A stretch of DNA of 43,168 nucleotides from contig CAIKKG010000024.1 in the NCBI GenBank assembly GCA_903827975.1, positions 64,523-107,690 on the forward strand, written 5' to 3'. Of the stretch, positions 8,225 through 17,166 are shown piece by piece; positions within the stretch are counted from its first letter, which is position 1, and the number at the start of each line of letters is the position of its first letter. The stretch is from an uncultured bacterium (lineage in GTDB: Bacteria > Patescibacteriota > Minisyncoccia > UBA6257 > GWB1-50-10). The position numbers were made by a program, and so were the translations under genes. The notes below the pieces were generated by a model. It had not been told where the DNA came from, made no database searches, and saw nothing but the letters and a program-made list of their open reading frames with translations.

Positions 8225-10663
8225 TTACTTCATTGTACCCCATTTTTTCCCTATTTTCATTTCAGTTGTTAGAGGTACCGAGATTGGGTATATACCCTCC
8301 ATTATGGATTTGAGGCGGGGTGCGAGTGTTTCAACAAACTCATCTTTAATCTCAAAAAGTAATTCATCGTGGATGGATAATAAAAGAAATGCGGAGTCTT
8401 TTGTTTTTACATTATTTTCCAACTCTTTTTCACAGGCAATCATTGCCATTTTCAATATGTCAGCGCCAAGTCCCTGTAGTGGCATATTAATTGCCGCTCT
8501 CTCAAATTCACCAAAAGCCCCATCCTTTGAAAACCATCGTTTTCTCCCATTTTCATTTTCAACAAACCCATTTTTTTTCATCTCAGTTTTTATATGCTCC
8601 TGCCATATTCCAACTTTTGGAAATGCGCGAAAATACTCAGCTATAAATTTCTTAGATTCATCAAGTGAAAACCCACTTGTTTTTGAAAATAAGCGAGGTC
8701 CCATACCATAAATAATTCCAAAATTTAAAGTCTTACCAATACGCCTTTGTTTCTCATCAATCTCATTTAAAGGTATTCCAAAAACCATAGAGGCTGTTAG
8801 TGTGTGAATATCGGACCCACTCATAAAAGCGGATGTAAGGGTCTCATCACGCGAAACATGAGCTAACAAACGAAGTTCGAGTTGAGAGTAATCAAGTGAC
8901 AAAAGGGTGAATCCATCAGTTGAGTGAAATGAGTCCCGTAAGTTTTTTGCCCAACGTCCGCCATTTGGAATATTTTGAAGGTTCGGTTTTTCTGAGGAAA
9001 GACGACCAGTTCCCGTGCCTGTTTGTAGATATGTTGTGTGAATTCTTCCGTCCAACAAAGCGGCCTCTTGTAGCGGAATTAAAAAACCCGAATATATTTT
9101 GAAGGTCTCTCTATATTGAATAATTAATTGGACAACTGGGTGCGCATCAACTAGCTCTGTAAGAATGTCTATCCCGGTTTTTCTTTGTCCGGTGGTTGTT
9201 CTTTTTTTGTTGCGTGTTTCTAGTTTTAAGCGCTCAAACAAAACCTCGCTTATCTGCTGAGGCGAGTTTATGTTAAAAGCCCCACCCGCGGACGAGTAAA
9301 TTTTTTCCTCCAAATCAATTAGTTCTTTTTTAATTTCAATACCAAGTTCTGAAATAACACCCTCATCTAAAGAAATTCCCCGTATTTCCATTTCTGCCAA
9401 AACACGAATAAGTGGCATCTCAATCTCATAAAAAACCTTCTCAAGATTATTGGATTCTATCTTCTCTCTGAAAAAAACAAAAAGTTTTTCTAATGCAACC
9501 AATTTTTCTAACGGACCACCAAGAATTTGTTCGGCCAATTCTTCAAAAGAAAGGTCCTTGTCGTCAGGGTTTGTAAGCCAGGCGGCTATGTGAATATCAA
9601 AAAAAGGGTCTTTTATTTCAACACCTGCTTTTGAAAACTCTTTTAATAATAACTTACAATCGTAAGCCACTTTTGTTTTCGAACTTATTAATTTCTCACC
9701 CAACCTATTCGAGTCTTCTGTGCCAGATAAGAAAACAAAATTATTTTCTTCAAAAACAAGACCAAGTCCTTGTTGTGGAATAACCTTTTGAAATTTCTGT
9801 TTTATCTTCTGTTTTGATCCAGCCATACTATCAAACCCTAGGCTCAGGAAATATTCAGACAAAACAACGTCGTCTGGTTTTTTATAAACCAAATCATCAA
9901 GTGATACTGTTATAGGTGTTTCTTTGTGTATTGTTGAAAGTTCTTTTGAGAAGAAAGCATCCTTTTTGTAAGGAAGAAATTTTTTGGCTAATTTGTGGGT
10001 TTCTGTCATTGAGGTATAGAGATTCTCAATGGTTCCAAACTCTTTTAGTGCCTCAAGTGCTGTTTTAGGCCCAACACCTGGAATGCCCGGGATATTGTCT
10101 GATGGGTCACCAACAAGACCTTTGTAATCGGTCATTTGTTCTGGGTTAAGTCCATATCTTTCTCTAACAGCGTCTGCGTCGTAGGTTATTGTCTCACTTA
10201 TTCCTTTTTTTGGAGCCCTAACAACAACGTGTTTATTTTTGACAAGTTGAAGCGTGTCCATATCTCCAGTGAGAATTGTTATTGTGAGGTCTTCATCATT
10301 ACCAAATTTAGTTGCTAGAGTCCCGATTATGTCATCACCCTCATACCCAGCAAGTTCAAAACAAGGAATATTTAATTTTGCAAAAAGTTCACGAGCTTTT
10401 ATAAGTTGAGAGACCAACTCATCAGGCGCTTTTGGGCGCTGAGCTTTATAACCATCAAACATTTCTTTTCGAAATGTTGGTTCCGGCCTATCAAATGCGG
10501 CCGCAACATAATCAGGTTCATGTTCGCGCATTGTTTTCATTAGTGCTCGTGTAAGTCCGTAAATAGCGCCTATTGGTTCTCCCGATGGGGTGGTAAGTGG
10601 GGGTATTGCATGAAAAGAACGGTGAATAAGTGCGTGCGCATCAATAAGAAGCAATGTCTTCAT
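8225..10663 (-). CDS. polA: DNA polymerase I
   Basis: 5'-3' exonuclease N-domain, polymerase motifs LLSLDYSQLELRLLAH and LLSIHDELLFEI; the 3'-5' exo domain appears degenerate. Confidence 0.96.
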   Translation of the reverse strand: MKTLLLIDAHALIHRSFHAIPPLTTPSGEPIGAIYGLTRALMKTMREHEPDYVAAAFDRPEPTFRKEMFDGYKAQRPKAPDELVSQLIKARELFAKLNIPCFELAGYEGDDIIGTLATKFGNDEDLTITILTGDMDTLQLVKNKHVVVRAPKKGISETITYDADAVRERYGLNPEQMTDYKGLVGDPSDNIPGIPGVGPKTALEALKEFGTIENLYTSMTETHKLAKKFLPYKKDAFFSKELSTIHKETPITVSLDDLVYKKPDDVVLSEYFLSLGFDSMAGSKQKIKQKFQKVIPQQGLGLVFEENNFVFLSGTEDSNRLGEKLISSKTKVAYDCKLLLKEFSKAGVEIKDPFFDIHIAAWLTNPDDKDLSFEELAEQILGGPLEKLVALEKLFVFFREKIESNNLEKVFYEIEMPLIRVLAEMEIRGISLDEGVISELGIEIKKELIDLEEKIYSSAGGAFNINSPQQISEVLFERLKLETRNKKRTTTGQRKTGIDILTELVDAHPVVQLIIQYRETFKIYSGFLIPLQEAALLDGRIHTTYLQTGTGTGRLSSEKPNLQNIPNGGRWAKNLRDSFHSTDGFTLLSLDYSQLELRLLAHVSRDETLTSAFMSGSDIHTLTASMVFGIPLNEIDEKQRRIGKTLNFGIIYGMGPRLFSKTSGFSLDESKKFIAEYFRAFPKVGIWQEHIKTEMKKNGFVENENGRKRWFSKDGAFGEFERAAINMPLQGLGADILKMAMIACEKELENNVKTKDSAFLLLSIHDELLFEIKDEFVETLAPRLKSIMEGIYPISVPLTTEMKIGKKWGTMK

Positions 10664-10706
10664 AAGGTTTATTTTACTATTTATAAACGGTTATGAACAA
10701 TAAAAA

Positions 10707-10724
10707 ACCCCGCCGATAGGCGGG
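10707..10724. terminator. Intrinsic terminator of the 10730-11047 gene
   Basis: CCCCGCC-GATA-GGCGGGG preceded by A-run (T-run on minus strand). Confidence 0.8.
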
Positions 10725-10729
10725 GATAC

Positions 10730-11047
10730 TTATCTCATGGGTTTGAGGTCTCTAATAATCGCGAACGTGATGCAGCTGGCCACTAACTCGCGGATTGTGT
10801 CTTTTACGTCCCCAGCATAGTGGACGTACTTGAAAAGCTCTTTTTGTGAGGCCTTCACCGAGCCGAACTCGAAAGAGTCCAGAAGCCCAACAAGTGTACG
10901 AACATTCATCTCACCAACCTCTCCATAGAGGACGTCGTGAAATACAAGTTCCGCAGCTTTTTCACGACTCAGGTCCTTGGTCCACTCAGCATAATTGTTC
11001 TTATGCGCGAGGTGGGTCACAAGTCTTTGGCTATTTATTCGCCCCAT
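10730..11047 (-). CDS. Hypothetical protein, GC-richer than its neighbours, own promoter, SD and terminator
   Basis: 105-aa ORF; upstream (minus) TTGACT-16-TATTAT promoter and AAGGAG SD before ATG. Confidence 0.7.
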   Translation of the reverse strand: MGRINSQRLVTHLAHKNNYAEWTKDLSREKAAELVFHDVLYGEVGEMNVRTLVGLLDSFEFGSVKASQKELFKYVHYAGDVKDTIRELVASCITFAIIRDLKPMR

Positions 11048-11129
11048 GCTTCACTCCTTTTCAAATGCACAAAAATGCAGTGCTGTGAAATAATACAATT
11101 TTTGGAGAAAAAGTCAACTTAAAAAACTC

Positions 11130-11582
11130 CTACACACCAGAGACCCTTAGAGAACGATCACTCTCTTTTTTTCCATAAGAGAATGTTACAGATGCTGCAC
11201 CACGCAATAAAGGGCTTTTTATGTTTTCAGCCCACTCAATAAGAATAATATTATTTGGATTTTTTATAATCTCAATAAAGCCAAGCGGATTCATATCTTT
11301 AATTTGTTTCATTCTATATGCATCAATGTGATATAGATTTTTATAACCACCATGTTTTGTTATGTGACGTTTCATGATTACAAAAGTTGGACTGGTAATT
11401 CGGCGGGTGATGCCCAGTGTTTTTGCAAACCCTTGTGTGAATGTTGTTTTTCCAGCTCCCAAGTCACCGTTTAATTTGATAACAAAAGCCCCAGCTTTTT
11501 TGTGTGGAGCCGAGATAATTTTTTCAGCAAGCGAGGCGGCAAAGAATTTTGTTTCTTTTTCTGAGGAACTTTTTAAAACCAT
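11130..11582 (-). CDS. tsaE: tRNA threonylcarbamoyladenosine biosynthesis ATPase TsaE
   Basis: LNGDLGAGKTTFTQGFAKTLGI P-loop, SPTF motif, LIEWAE. Confidence 0.9.
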   Translation of the reverse strand: MVLKSSSEKETKFFAASLAEKIISAPHKKAGAFVIKLNGDLGAGKTTFTQGFAKTLGITRRITSPTFVIMKRHITKHGGYKNLYHIDAYRMKQIKDMNPLGFIEIIKNPNNIILIEWAENIKSPLLRGAASVTFSYGKKESDRSLRVSGV

Positions 11583-11584
11583 TT

Positions 11585-12592
11585 TTAAATAAGACTACTT
11601 TTCTTTTTTAATCCAAGGTGCTCATATGCAAGGTCTGTTGTTGTTCGTCCGGCCGGGGTTCTATTTAACAATCCTAATTTCATAAGAAATGGCTCATATA
11701 CATCCTCGATTGTTCCAGGGTCTTCGTTTAATGCCGCGCCAAGAGCTTTTAATCCTGCTGGGCCACCACCAAATTTTTCAATAATTGCGATTAGTAATTG
11801 CCTGTCTGTTCTATCAAGTCCGAGCGAGTCAATTTCTAATAAATCTAAAGTTTTTCTAACAGCCTCCTCGTTTATTACATTATTTAAATATATCTGAGCG
11901 TAGTCGCGTGCGCGTTTTAACAAGCGGTTTGCTGAGCGAGGTGTAAAACGCGATGCCTCAGATATTAGTTTTGTTGCCTCAGGAAGAATCGAGACGTTTA
12001 ATAATTTTGCCGAGCGAAGAATTATGCGCTCAAGATCTTCTGGTGTGTAGTAGTCCAATCTAAATGTCGCGCCAAAACGTGAACGAAGCGGAGCCGATAG
12101 GAGATTAGCTTTTGTTGTTGCCGCTATTATTGTGAAAGGGGGTAGATCTAGAGAGAAGGTTCTTGCTGATGGGCCCTTCCCAACAATAAGGTGAAGTTTT
12201 CTACTTTCCATTGCAGGATAAAGAATTTCCTCAACCATTGTGTTTACTCTATGAGCCTCATCAATGAAAAGGATTTCATTTGGTTCAAGGTTTGTAAGTA
12301 GTGCGGCTATGTCACCAGTTTTTTCTAGCGCGGGACCGGATGTAGATTTTATATTCGCACCCATCTCTTTTCCAACAAGATAAGCGAGTGTTGTTTTGCC
12401 AAGACCAGGTTGGCCGTAAAACAAAAGGTGGTCGCATGTTTCTCCACGTCCTTTTGCTGCGTCAACAATAAGGCGAAGATTGTTTTTTACATTCTCCTGA
12501 CCAACATAGTCTTCCCATCTAGATGGGCGAAGAGATAGATCAAAATTTACTTCTTCAACCACATCATTTTTTTTCACATCTTTGTTGCTCAT
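11585..12592 (-). CDS. ruvB: Holliday junction branch migration helicase RuvB
   Basis: LRPSRWEDYVGQENVKNNL, GQPGLGKTTLA, LFIDEAHR, C-terminal GRTTTDLAYEHLG. Confidence 0.97.
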   Translation of the reverse strand: MSNKDVKKNDVVEEVNFDLSLRPSRWEDYVGQENVKNNLRLIVDAAKGRGETCDHLLFYGQPGLGKTTLAYLVGKEMGANIKSTSGPALEKTGDIAALLTNLEPNEILFIDEAHRVNTMVEEILYPAMESRKLHLIVGKGPSARTFSLDLPPFTIIAATTKANLLSAPLRSRFGATFRLDYYTPEDLERIILRSAKLLNVSILPEATKLISEASRFTPRSANRLLKRARDYAQIYLNNVINEEAVRKTLDLLEIDSLGLDRTDRQLLIAIIEKFGGGPAGLKALGAALNEDPGTIEDVYEPFLMKLGLLNRTPAGRTTTDLAYEHLGLKKKSSLI

Positions 12593-12696
12593 AGTCTTTT
12601 GTACAATTTAAGTTTGTGCCATTTCATCTGTTTCTGCAAACAGCCAACACTAAACCAATAACAAAAACCGCCATTTTCAGGAAAATTAATAAAAAA

Positions 12697-12713
12697 CCGC
12701 CTAAAATAGGCGG
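12697..12713 (-). terminator. Intrinsic terminator (minus strand)
   Basis: CCGCCTA-TTT-TAGGCGG followed by TTTTTT on minus strand. Confidence 0.7.
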
Positions 12714-12724
12714 GGAAGCGAGGG

Positions 12725-12753
12725 TTGACAAAAAAGTTGTTCTGTGACAGAAT
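12725..12753 (+). promoter_or_regulatory. Sigma70-type promoter for the structured ncRNA
   Basis: TTGACA (12725-12730), 17-nt spacer, CAGAAT (12748-12753). Confidence 0.65.
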
Positions 12754-12759
12754 AACCAC

Positions 12760-12936
12760 CAGAGATCCTGAATTGGATTCTGTGGGCATTCGGATTATTT
12801 CTTAGACCTTAGGATTGTTTGGCTTCGGCTGGATGACTCCTCGGAAACATCCGTTCCTCTCTTAAACTACATTTAAGAAAGGTTTTTCAAATGCCTTATG
12901 GGCGCCCTGCCCACAGAATTTAGTTCGGGATTTTTT
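12760..12936 (+). ncRNA. Candidate structured small RNA, 6S RNA-like architecture
   Basis: ~177 nt; near-continuous 24-bp closing helix (12765-12788 with 12908-12931, incl. perfect TTCTGTGGGCA/TGCCCACAGAA) followed by TTTTTT; internal hairpins GGATG..CATCC and CTTAAA..TTTAAG; no credible ORF. Confidence 0.55.
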
Positions 12937-12937
12937 A

Positions 12938-14629
12938 TTACCCCGAAAGTAAGGCACCTGACAGCCACTCAACAACACCTGTTGTCCTTTCTACTTCTGC
13001 AATACTAGTAACCCCAGATATAACTTTCAAAATACCATCTTCTTGCATTGTAACCATTCCTTGCGCTCTTGCCAATGTGAATAACTCTGTTTCGGACGGT
13101 GTGTGATAAATTGAGTCACGTATCTCACTGGTAATCTGGAAAAGTTCAAAAATTGATATACGCCCACGGTAACCAATATTGCCGCACTCAGTACACCCCT
13201 TTTTTTCGTAGATGGTAAAATCAGCATAATGGGTTTTGTCTACGCGTGTAGGTAGTTCAGATATAAACTTTTTAATCCTTTCATTTAGTTCCGTTGGTAT
13301 TTCTTTTTTAACCTTACATTTCGGGCAGAGTACGCGCGCTAGACGTTGAGCAATAACAAGATTGAGAGATGGCGCTAATATGTTTGGTTTTGCACCTAAA
13401 TCAATAAAACGCGGAATCGCACCAAGAGCGTCGTTTGTGTGGAGTGTTGAGAAAACAAGGTGGCCGGTGAGTGCGGCATTCACAGCAATCTCAGCAGTCT
13501 CTTTGTCACGAATTTCACCAATAAGAATAACGTTTGGATCTTGTCGAAGAATTGAACGAAGTCCGCTAGCGAAGGTGTAATTTACATCAGCATTAACTTG
13601 TGTTTGAGAAATCCCTTCAAGGTGATACTCAATAGGATCTTCAACTGTGATGATTTTAATTTCCGGAGAATAAACATTTTTTAAGAAGGCATAGAGAGTT
13701 GTTGTTTTTCCAGAGCCGGTTGGGCCAGTAGTAAGAATTAAACCGTTCGGTTTTACAATTTCTTTTTTTACAATATCAAGATCGTCAGAACGCCAACCAA
13801 GATCTACAAGGTTTACCTTGAGAGCTAGTGGATCCAAGATACGCATAACAACTGTTTCTCCAAACTCGGATGGGATGATGGATGTACGAATCTCGATATC
13901 TCTATTTGCTAGACCAACTGTGAAGCGACCATCCTGCGGCTCATCCATCACATTAAGTTTTAAATTAGAAAGAAGTTTTATGCGCATCACAATAGAGCGA
14001 TATGTGTGCATATTAAATTTTGCATATACTGAGTGTAGTATTCCGTCTATGCGGAAGCGCAATAAACCAAACTCTTGATTTGGTTCCATGTGTATATCAG
14101 ATGATTTTAGAGCCATGGAGCCACCAAGAATAATTTCCAAAAGTTTTGAAACAAGCGGACTTTTGAAGTCAGTAAATTCCTGATCCAACATCTCTATGGT
14201 TTTTATCTTTTCAAAAAGCTCCGCTAAACGCTCCTTATCTATGTTTACCTGACCGCTTATTTCCTTCGCTTCGTCTTGTACATACCGATAGTAACTCCAA
14301 GCATGTTCAAGACTAACTACTGACACAACAAAAATCTGAACCTCGTATTTCTTTTTTAACTCATCAATAACAGCAATGGCTGAAGGCATACTCGGGTCAA
14401 AAGCACCAATAAAAAGCTTTTTTCGTAGAAGTTGGAATGGTACGAGTTTGGCTTCTCTAGCAACCTCGGCTTTCACTAGTGCCATAGCCCTAATTTCTGT
14501 GGGAATTTTAACGGAGACTAGATTGAGGTATGGGATATTTAGTGCTAAGGCGCGACGTTTTGCGTCACTTTCCTCTCCCAATATTTTTGCTTTTTTTAAG
14601 CGCTCATCTAAATCACTTTTACTTAACAT
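12938..14629 (-). CDS. pilB: Type II secretion / type IV pilus assembly ATPase (GspE/PilB family)
   Basis: TGPTGSGKTTTLYAFL, LRQDPNVILIGEIRDKETAEIA, GHLVFSTLHTNDA, CPKC and CTECG zinc motifs. Confidence 0.93.
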   Translation of the reverse strand: MLSKSDLDERLKKAKILGEESDAKRRALALNIPYLNLVSVKIPTEIRAMALVKAEVAREAKLVPFQLLRKKLFIGAFDPSMPSAIAVIDELKKKYEVQIFVVSVVSLEHAWSYYRYVQDEAKEISGQVNIDKERLAELFEKIKTIEMLDQEFTDFKSPLVSKLLEIILGGSMALKSSDIHMEPNQEFGLLRFRIDGILHSVYAKFNMHTYRSIVMRIKLLSNLKLNVMDEPQDGRFTVGLANRDIEIRTSIIPSEFGETVVMRILDPLALKVNLVDLGWRSDDLDIVKKEIVKPNGLILTTGPTGSGKTTTLYAFLKNVYSPEIKIITVEDPIEYHLEGISQTQVNADVNYTFASGLRSILRQDPNVILIGEIRDKETAEIAVNAALTGHLVFSTLHTNDALGAIPRFIDLGAKPNILAPSLNLVIAQRLARVLCPKCKVKKEIPTELNERIKKFISELPTRVDKTHYADFTIYEKKGCTECGNIGYRGRISIFELFQITSEIRDSIYHTPSETELFTLARAQGMVTMQEDGILKVISGVTSIAEVERTTGVVEWLSGALLSG

Positions 14630-14781
14630 TACTTATAAGTTTACCCTTTTAAGCGTTTATTGAGTAGTGGAAAAACAACCATTGACTAAATCCAAACTAA
14701 ATATCATTCTATACCATAGAACTTTCACTTATAGCACTGGCTTAACTAGTGCATATCGGCCACGGGCCAGAAGGAGATTTT

Positions 14782-15336
14782 ATGAACATTAGAGCGTTAG
14801 CTCTTTTATTTGTAGCACCATTTTTTTTGGGGTGTATTCAGATGCGGGTATACAAGCCTGTTCCTGAAAATATTCCACCTGTTACACGTGTAATAACCTC
14901 AAATCAGACGGTTGTGAGTGTTTCGCTTCCGAACCAAAACCAGGATAAGCAGGTTGTTAAACCAACCGAGGTTAAGCCAACCAGCTCTGGTGTTACTACT
15001 GTAAAAAAAGAAGCGCCCATCCCAGCACCTGTAAAAGCACTACCCACAACTCCTCAAGAGGTTCGTGGTGTTGTTGTCTCTTGTCCAAACACACTCTCTC
15101 GTCTCGTTATTGAGAAGAAAGAGCTTGGGTCTGTCAGGCAGATAGAGTACCTGAACCCAGGGGAGGAGAAGAGGTTTTTACTTTCTTCGAGAAACACAAA
15201 AGACGGAATGGTTCTTATTGCTGCTGGATACACAAAGGAGAGTTGCGGAGATGTTCTTTTGGGGGTTATTTCCAAAAACTTTAATCCACGAGGTATAGAG
15301 CGATGGGCACCACAAAAAGCCGATTTTCATAAGTAA
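14782..15336 (+). CDS. Putative lipoprotein
   Basis: MNIRALALLFVAPFFLGCIQ signal peptide with LGC lipobox; SD AAGGAG before ATG 14782; upstream ORF-track start judged spurious. Confidence 0.75.
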   Translation: MNIRALALLFVAPFFLGCIQMRVYKPVPENIPPVTRVITSNQTVVSVSLPNQNQDKQVVKPTEVKPTSSGVTTVKKEAPIPAPVKALPTTPQEVRGVVVSCPNTLSRLVIEKKELGSVRQIEYLNPGEEKRFLLSSRNTKDGMVLIAAGYTKESCGDVLLGVISKNFNPRGIERWAPQKADFHK

Positions 15337-15345
15337 TATATAAGT

Positions 15346-15373
15346 AATGCCCCGCAAACACGGGGCATTTTAT
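15346..15373 (+). terminator. Intrinsic terminator
   Basis: AATGCCCCG-CAAACA-CGGGGCATT TTATT. Confidence 0.85.
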
Positions 15374-15386
15374 TACATAATACTAC

Positions 15387-15415
15387 TTGACTTATTCTTA
15401 AAATAATGCTATTTT
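15387..15415 (+). promoter_or_regulatory. Promoter of second lipoprotein gene
   Basis: TTGACT-17-TATTTT. Confidence 0.65.
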
Positions 15416-15475
15416 ATAGACAGTTAGTTTTACAACCCAACCAAATTTTCGGCGCCAATGCGCCAAGGAGATTTT

Positions 15476-15835
15476 ATGTTTAAGACTGCCATTGTTGCAA
15501 TTTTTTCAATAATTTGCACAGGGTGCTTGGTCCCCGTGGCCATGCCTGGCATGTCCATAAGGACGACTGGATTCGCCACAAGCAATGTGCTCGTGGTGGT
15601 CTGCCCTCCCCAATGTATGATGCGCGTTGAGCGTATCACTCCCTGGGGGCGCGAGAGTTTCAGCGTACAGGAGGGGGGGTCTGTCGCCATCCCTGGCGCC
15701 GGCATCTTCGGCGATGCGCCGTTTGTTGTGGTGGCCTACGGCTACCGAAACAACCGCCTCGTCGGGACTCAGACCCTGGAGGTCCGTTTCTACGGAAACG
15801 ACCCCCAGACCAGGGTATGGTCACCATCCTTCTAA
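15476..15835 (+). CDS. Putative small lipoprotein
   Basis: MFKTAIVAIFSIICTGCLVP signal peptide with lipobox TGC; SD AAGGAG before ATG; locally GC-rich. Confidence 0.72.
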   Translation: MFKTAIVAIFSIICTGCLVPVAMPGMSIRTTGFATSNVLVVVCPPQCMMRVERITPWGRESFSVQEGGSVAIPGAGIFGDAPFVVVAYGYRNNRLVGTQTLEVRFYGNDPQTRVWSPSF

Positions 15836-15853
15836 AGGATGGTACAAATCAAA

Positions 15854-15892
15854 CCCCGTTTAGCTGAAATATGCTAAACGGGGACTTTTTTT
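15854..15892 (+). terminator. Strong intrinsic terminator
   Basis: CCCCGTTTAGC-TGAAATAT-GCTAAACGGGG ACTTTTTTT. Confidence 0.9.
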
Positions 15893-15893
15893 A

Positions 15894-15925
15894 CTCTCTA
15901 TTATATATATGTATATAATAGAGAG
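15894..15925. repeat. Perfect 14-bp inverted repeat with 4-nt centre immediately upstream of holA
   Basis: CTCTCTATTATATA-TATG-TATATAATAGAGAG; contains a TATAAT -10-like element at 15914-15919. Confidence 0.85.
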
Positions 15926-15926
15926 A

Positions 15927-16733
15927 ATGATTGTGTATCTCTACGGGAAGGACTCATATCGCAGGACAAAAAAACTAAACGAGATTATTCGGTTAAATAA
16001 AGAAAAGCAACCAAATGCGGACATATTTTTTATTGATTTGTCTGAAGACCAGAGTGCCTGGCAAAAAGCAAAAGAATTTTTAGAACAACCCTCGATGTTT
16101 TCGGATTCAAAAACACTAGTAGTTTGCGAGAGTGGTGAGGTAGAGGAAAAGGAGTGGATTAAGATATTAAAAAAACAAGTTACAACATCAAAAGTATTTG
16201 TAATTATTTCGGACTCATGTGCAAAACCTAAAAAAGCATTTTCTTTTCTTATTAGTGAACCAGTAAAAATTCAGGAGTTTCCAGAATTAGAAGGTAAGAC
16301 ACTCGAGTCGTTTTTAAAAAAAGAAGCAGAGAAAAAAGGACTTATTTTCGACAAAGATTCATGGTATTATTTTTTGCAATTCCTTGATTCAAAAAAAGAA
16401 AAAGCTTGGGTTGGTATTCGTGAGCTGGAGAAGATGGAGTGTGCCGGATTCGGAAGCCCGATTTCTAAAAAAGAAATAACTAAGATTATTCATTTCGATG
16501 AGGAGACTAACATTTTTAATGCGTCACGCGAGTTAATGTGTTCTGGGCAGGTATATAAAAAAATGGCCCTACTTGAGGCACTTCTTATACAAAAAGAAGA
16601 CGCCCCGCACTTGTTTAACCTTCTGGCATATAACGCAAGCGGTGCACAAGCGGTTCGCTTGGCGGATCTAGATATAGCGATAAAAAGCGGAAACTCAGAC
16701 TACGAGGAGGCACTCCTAGATTTTATTCTATAA
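15927..16733 (+). CDS. holA: DNA polymerase III delta subunit (HolA-like)
   Basis: MIVYLYGKDSYR start, QPSMFSDSKTLVV, C-terminal HolA-like helical region; start chosen at 15927. Confidence 0.75.
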   Translation: MIVYLYGKDSYRRTKKLNEIIRLNKEKQPNADIFFIDLSEDQSAWQKAKEFLEQPSMFSDSKTLVVCESGEVEEKEWIKILKKQVTTSKVFVIISDSCAKPKKAFSFLISEPVKIQEFPELEGKTLESFLKKEAEKKGLIFDKDSWYYFLQFLDSKKEKAWVGIRELEKMECAGFGSPISKKEITKIIHFDEETNIFNASRELMCSGQVYKKMALLEALLIQKEDAPHLFNLLAYNASGAQAVRLADLDIAIKSGNSDYEEALLDFIL

Positions 16734-16750
16734 ATGCACACAAACAAAAA

Positions 16751-16767
16751 CCCGCCTGATAGGCGGG
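16751..16767. terminator. Bidirectional terminator between convergent holA and rpsT
   Basis: CCCGCCTGATAGGCGGG with flanking A/T runs. Confidence 0.75.
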
Positions 16768-16773
16768 ATTTTG

Positions 16774-17037
16774 TTACGCAACAACCTTAAGTTTCTTTGC
16801 TAAGCGCGATTTCATTCTGTTCGCCTTACCCTTTTTTATGAAGTTAACCTTGGCCATTTTATCAATGGTTTTGTAGGTTTCTTTTAAAAATGCTTGTGCG
16901 TCTGCTTTTGTCTCCGCAACGACAAGTTTTTTAAACTTTTTTACAGTATCCTTGAGTTTTTTCTCGCGGATAAGGTTTTGTTCGCGTCTTCGTACTGTCT
17001 GACGCAATGCTTTTTTTGCTGACTTCGTTCGTGGCAT
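16774..17037 (-). CDS. rpsT: 30S ribosomal protein S20
   Basis: MPRTKSAKKALRQTVRRREQN... start at 17037; upstream (minus) TTGACT-18-TAAATA-8 nt-ATG. Confidence 0.9.
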   Translation of the reverse strand: MPRTKSAKKALRQTVRRREQNLIREKKLKDTVKKFKKLVVAETKADAQAFLKETYKTIDKMAKVNFIKKGKANRMKSRLAKKLKVVA

Positions 17038-17166
17038 AGTGCATCTATTTAACCGCACCACGCATAAAAAGTCAATCCTGAGTGGTCTTCAAGCAACAAT
17101 AAACATACTAAAACAAGTAAGGAGGGGCTCGCTTCTAACAAGGCGGATTTCTGTTATTATTAACGC

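Noticed and set aside
12589-12789. 66-aa minus-strand ORF upstream of ruvB
   Set aside because: Spans a terminator and the 5' part of the structured ncRNA; no recognisable protein character.
14749-14781. Upstream start MHIGHGPEGDF for the first lipoprotein
   Set aside because: Includes the SD sequence and leader hairpin; ATG 14782 gives a proper signal peptide.
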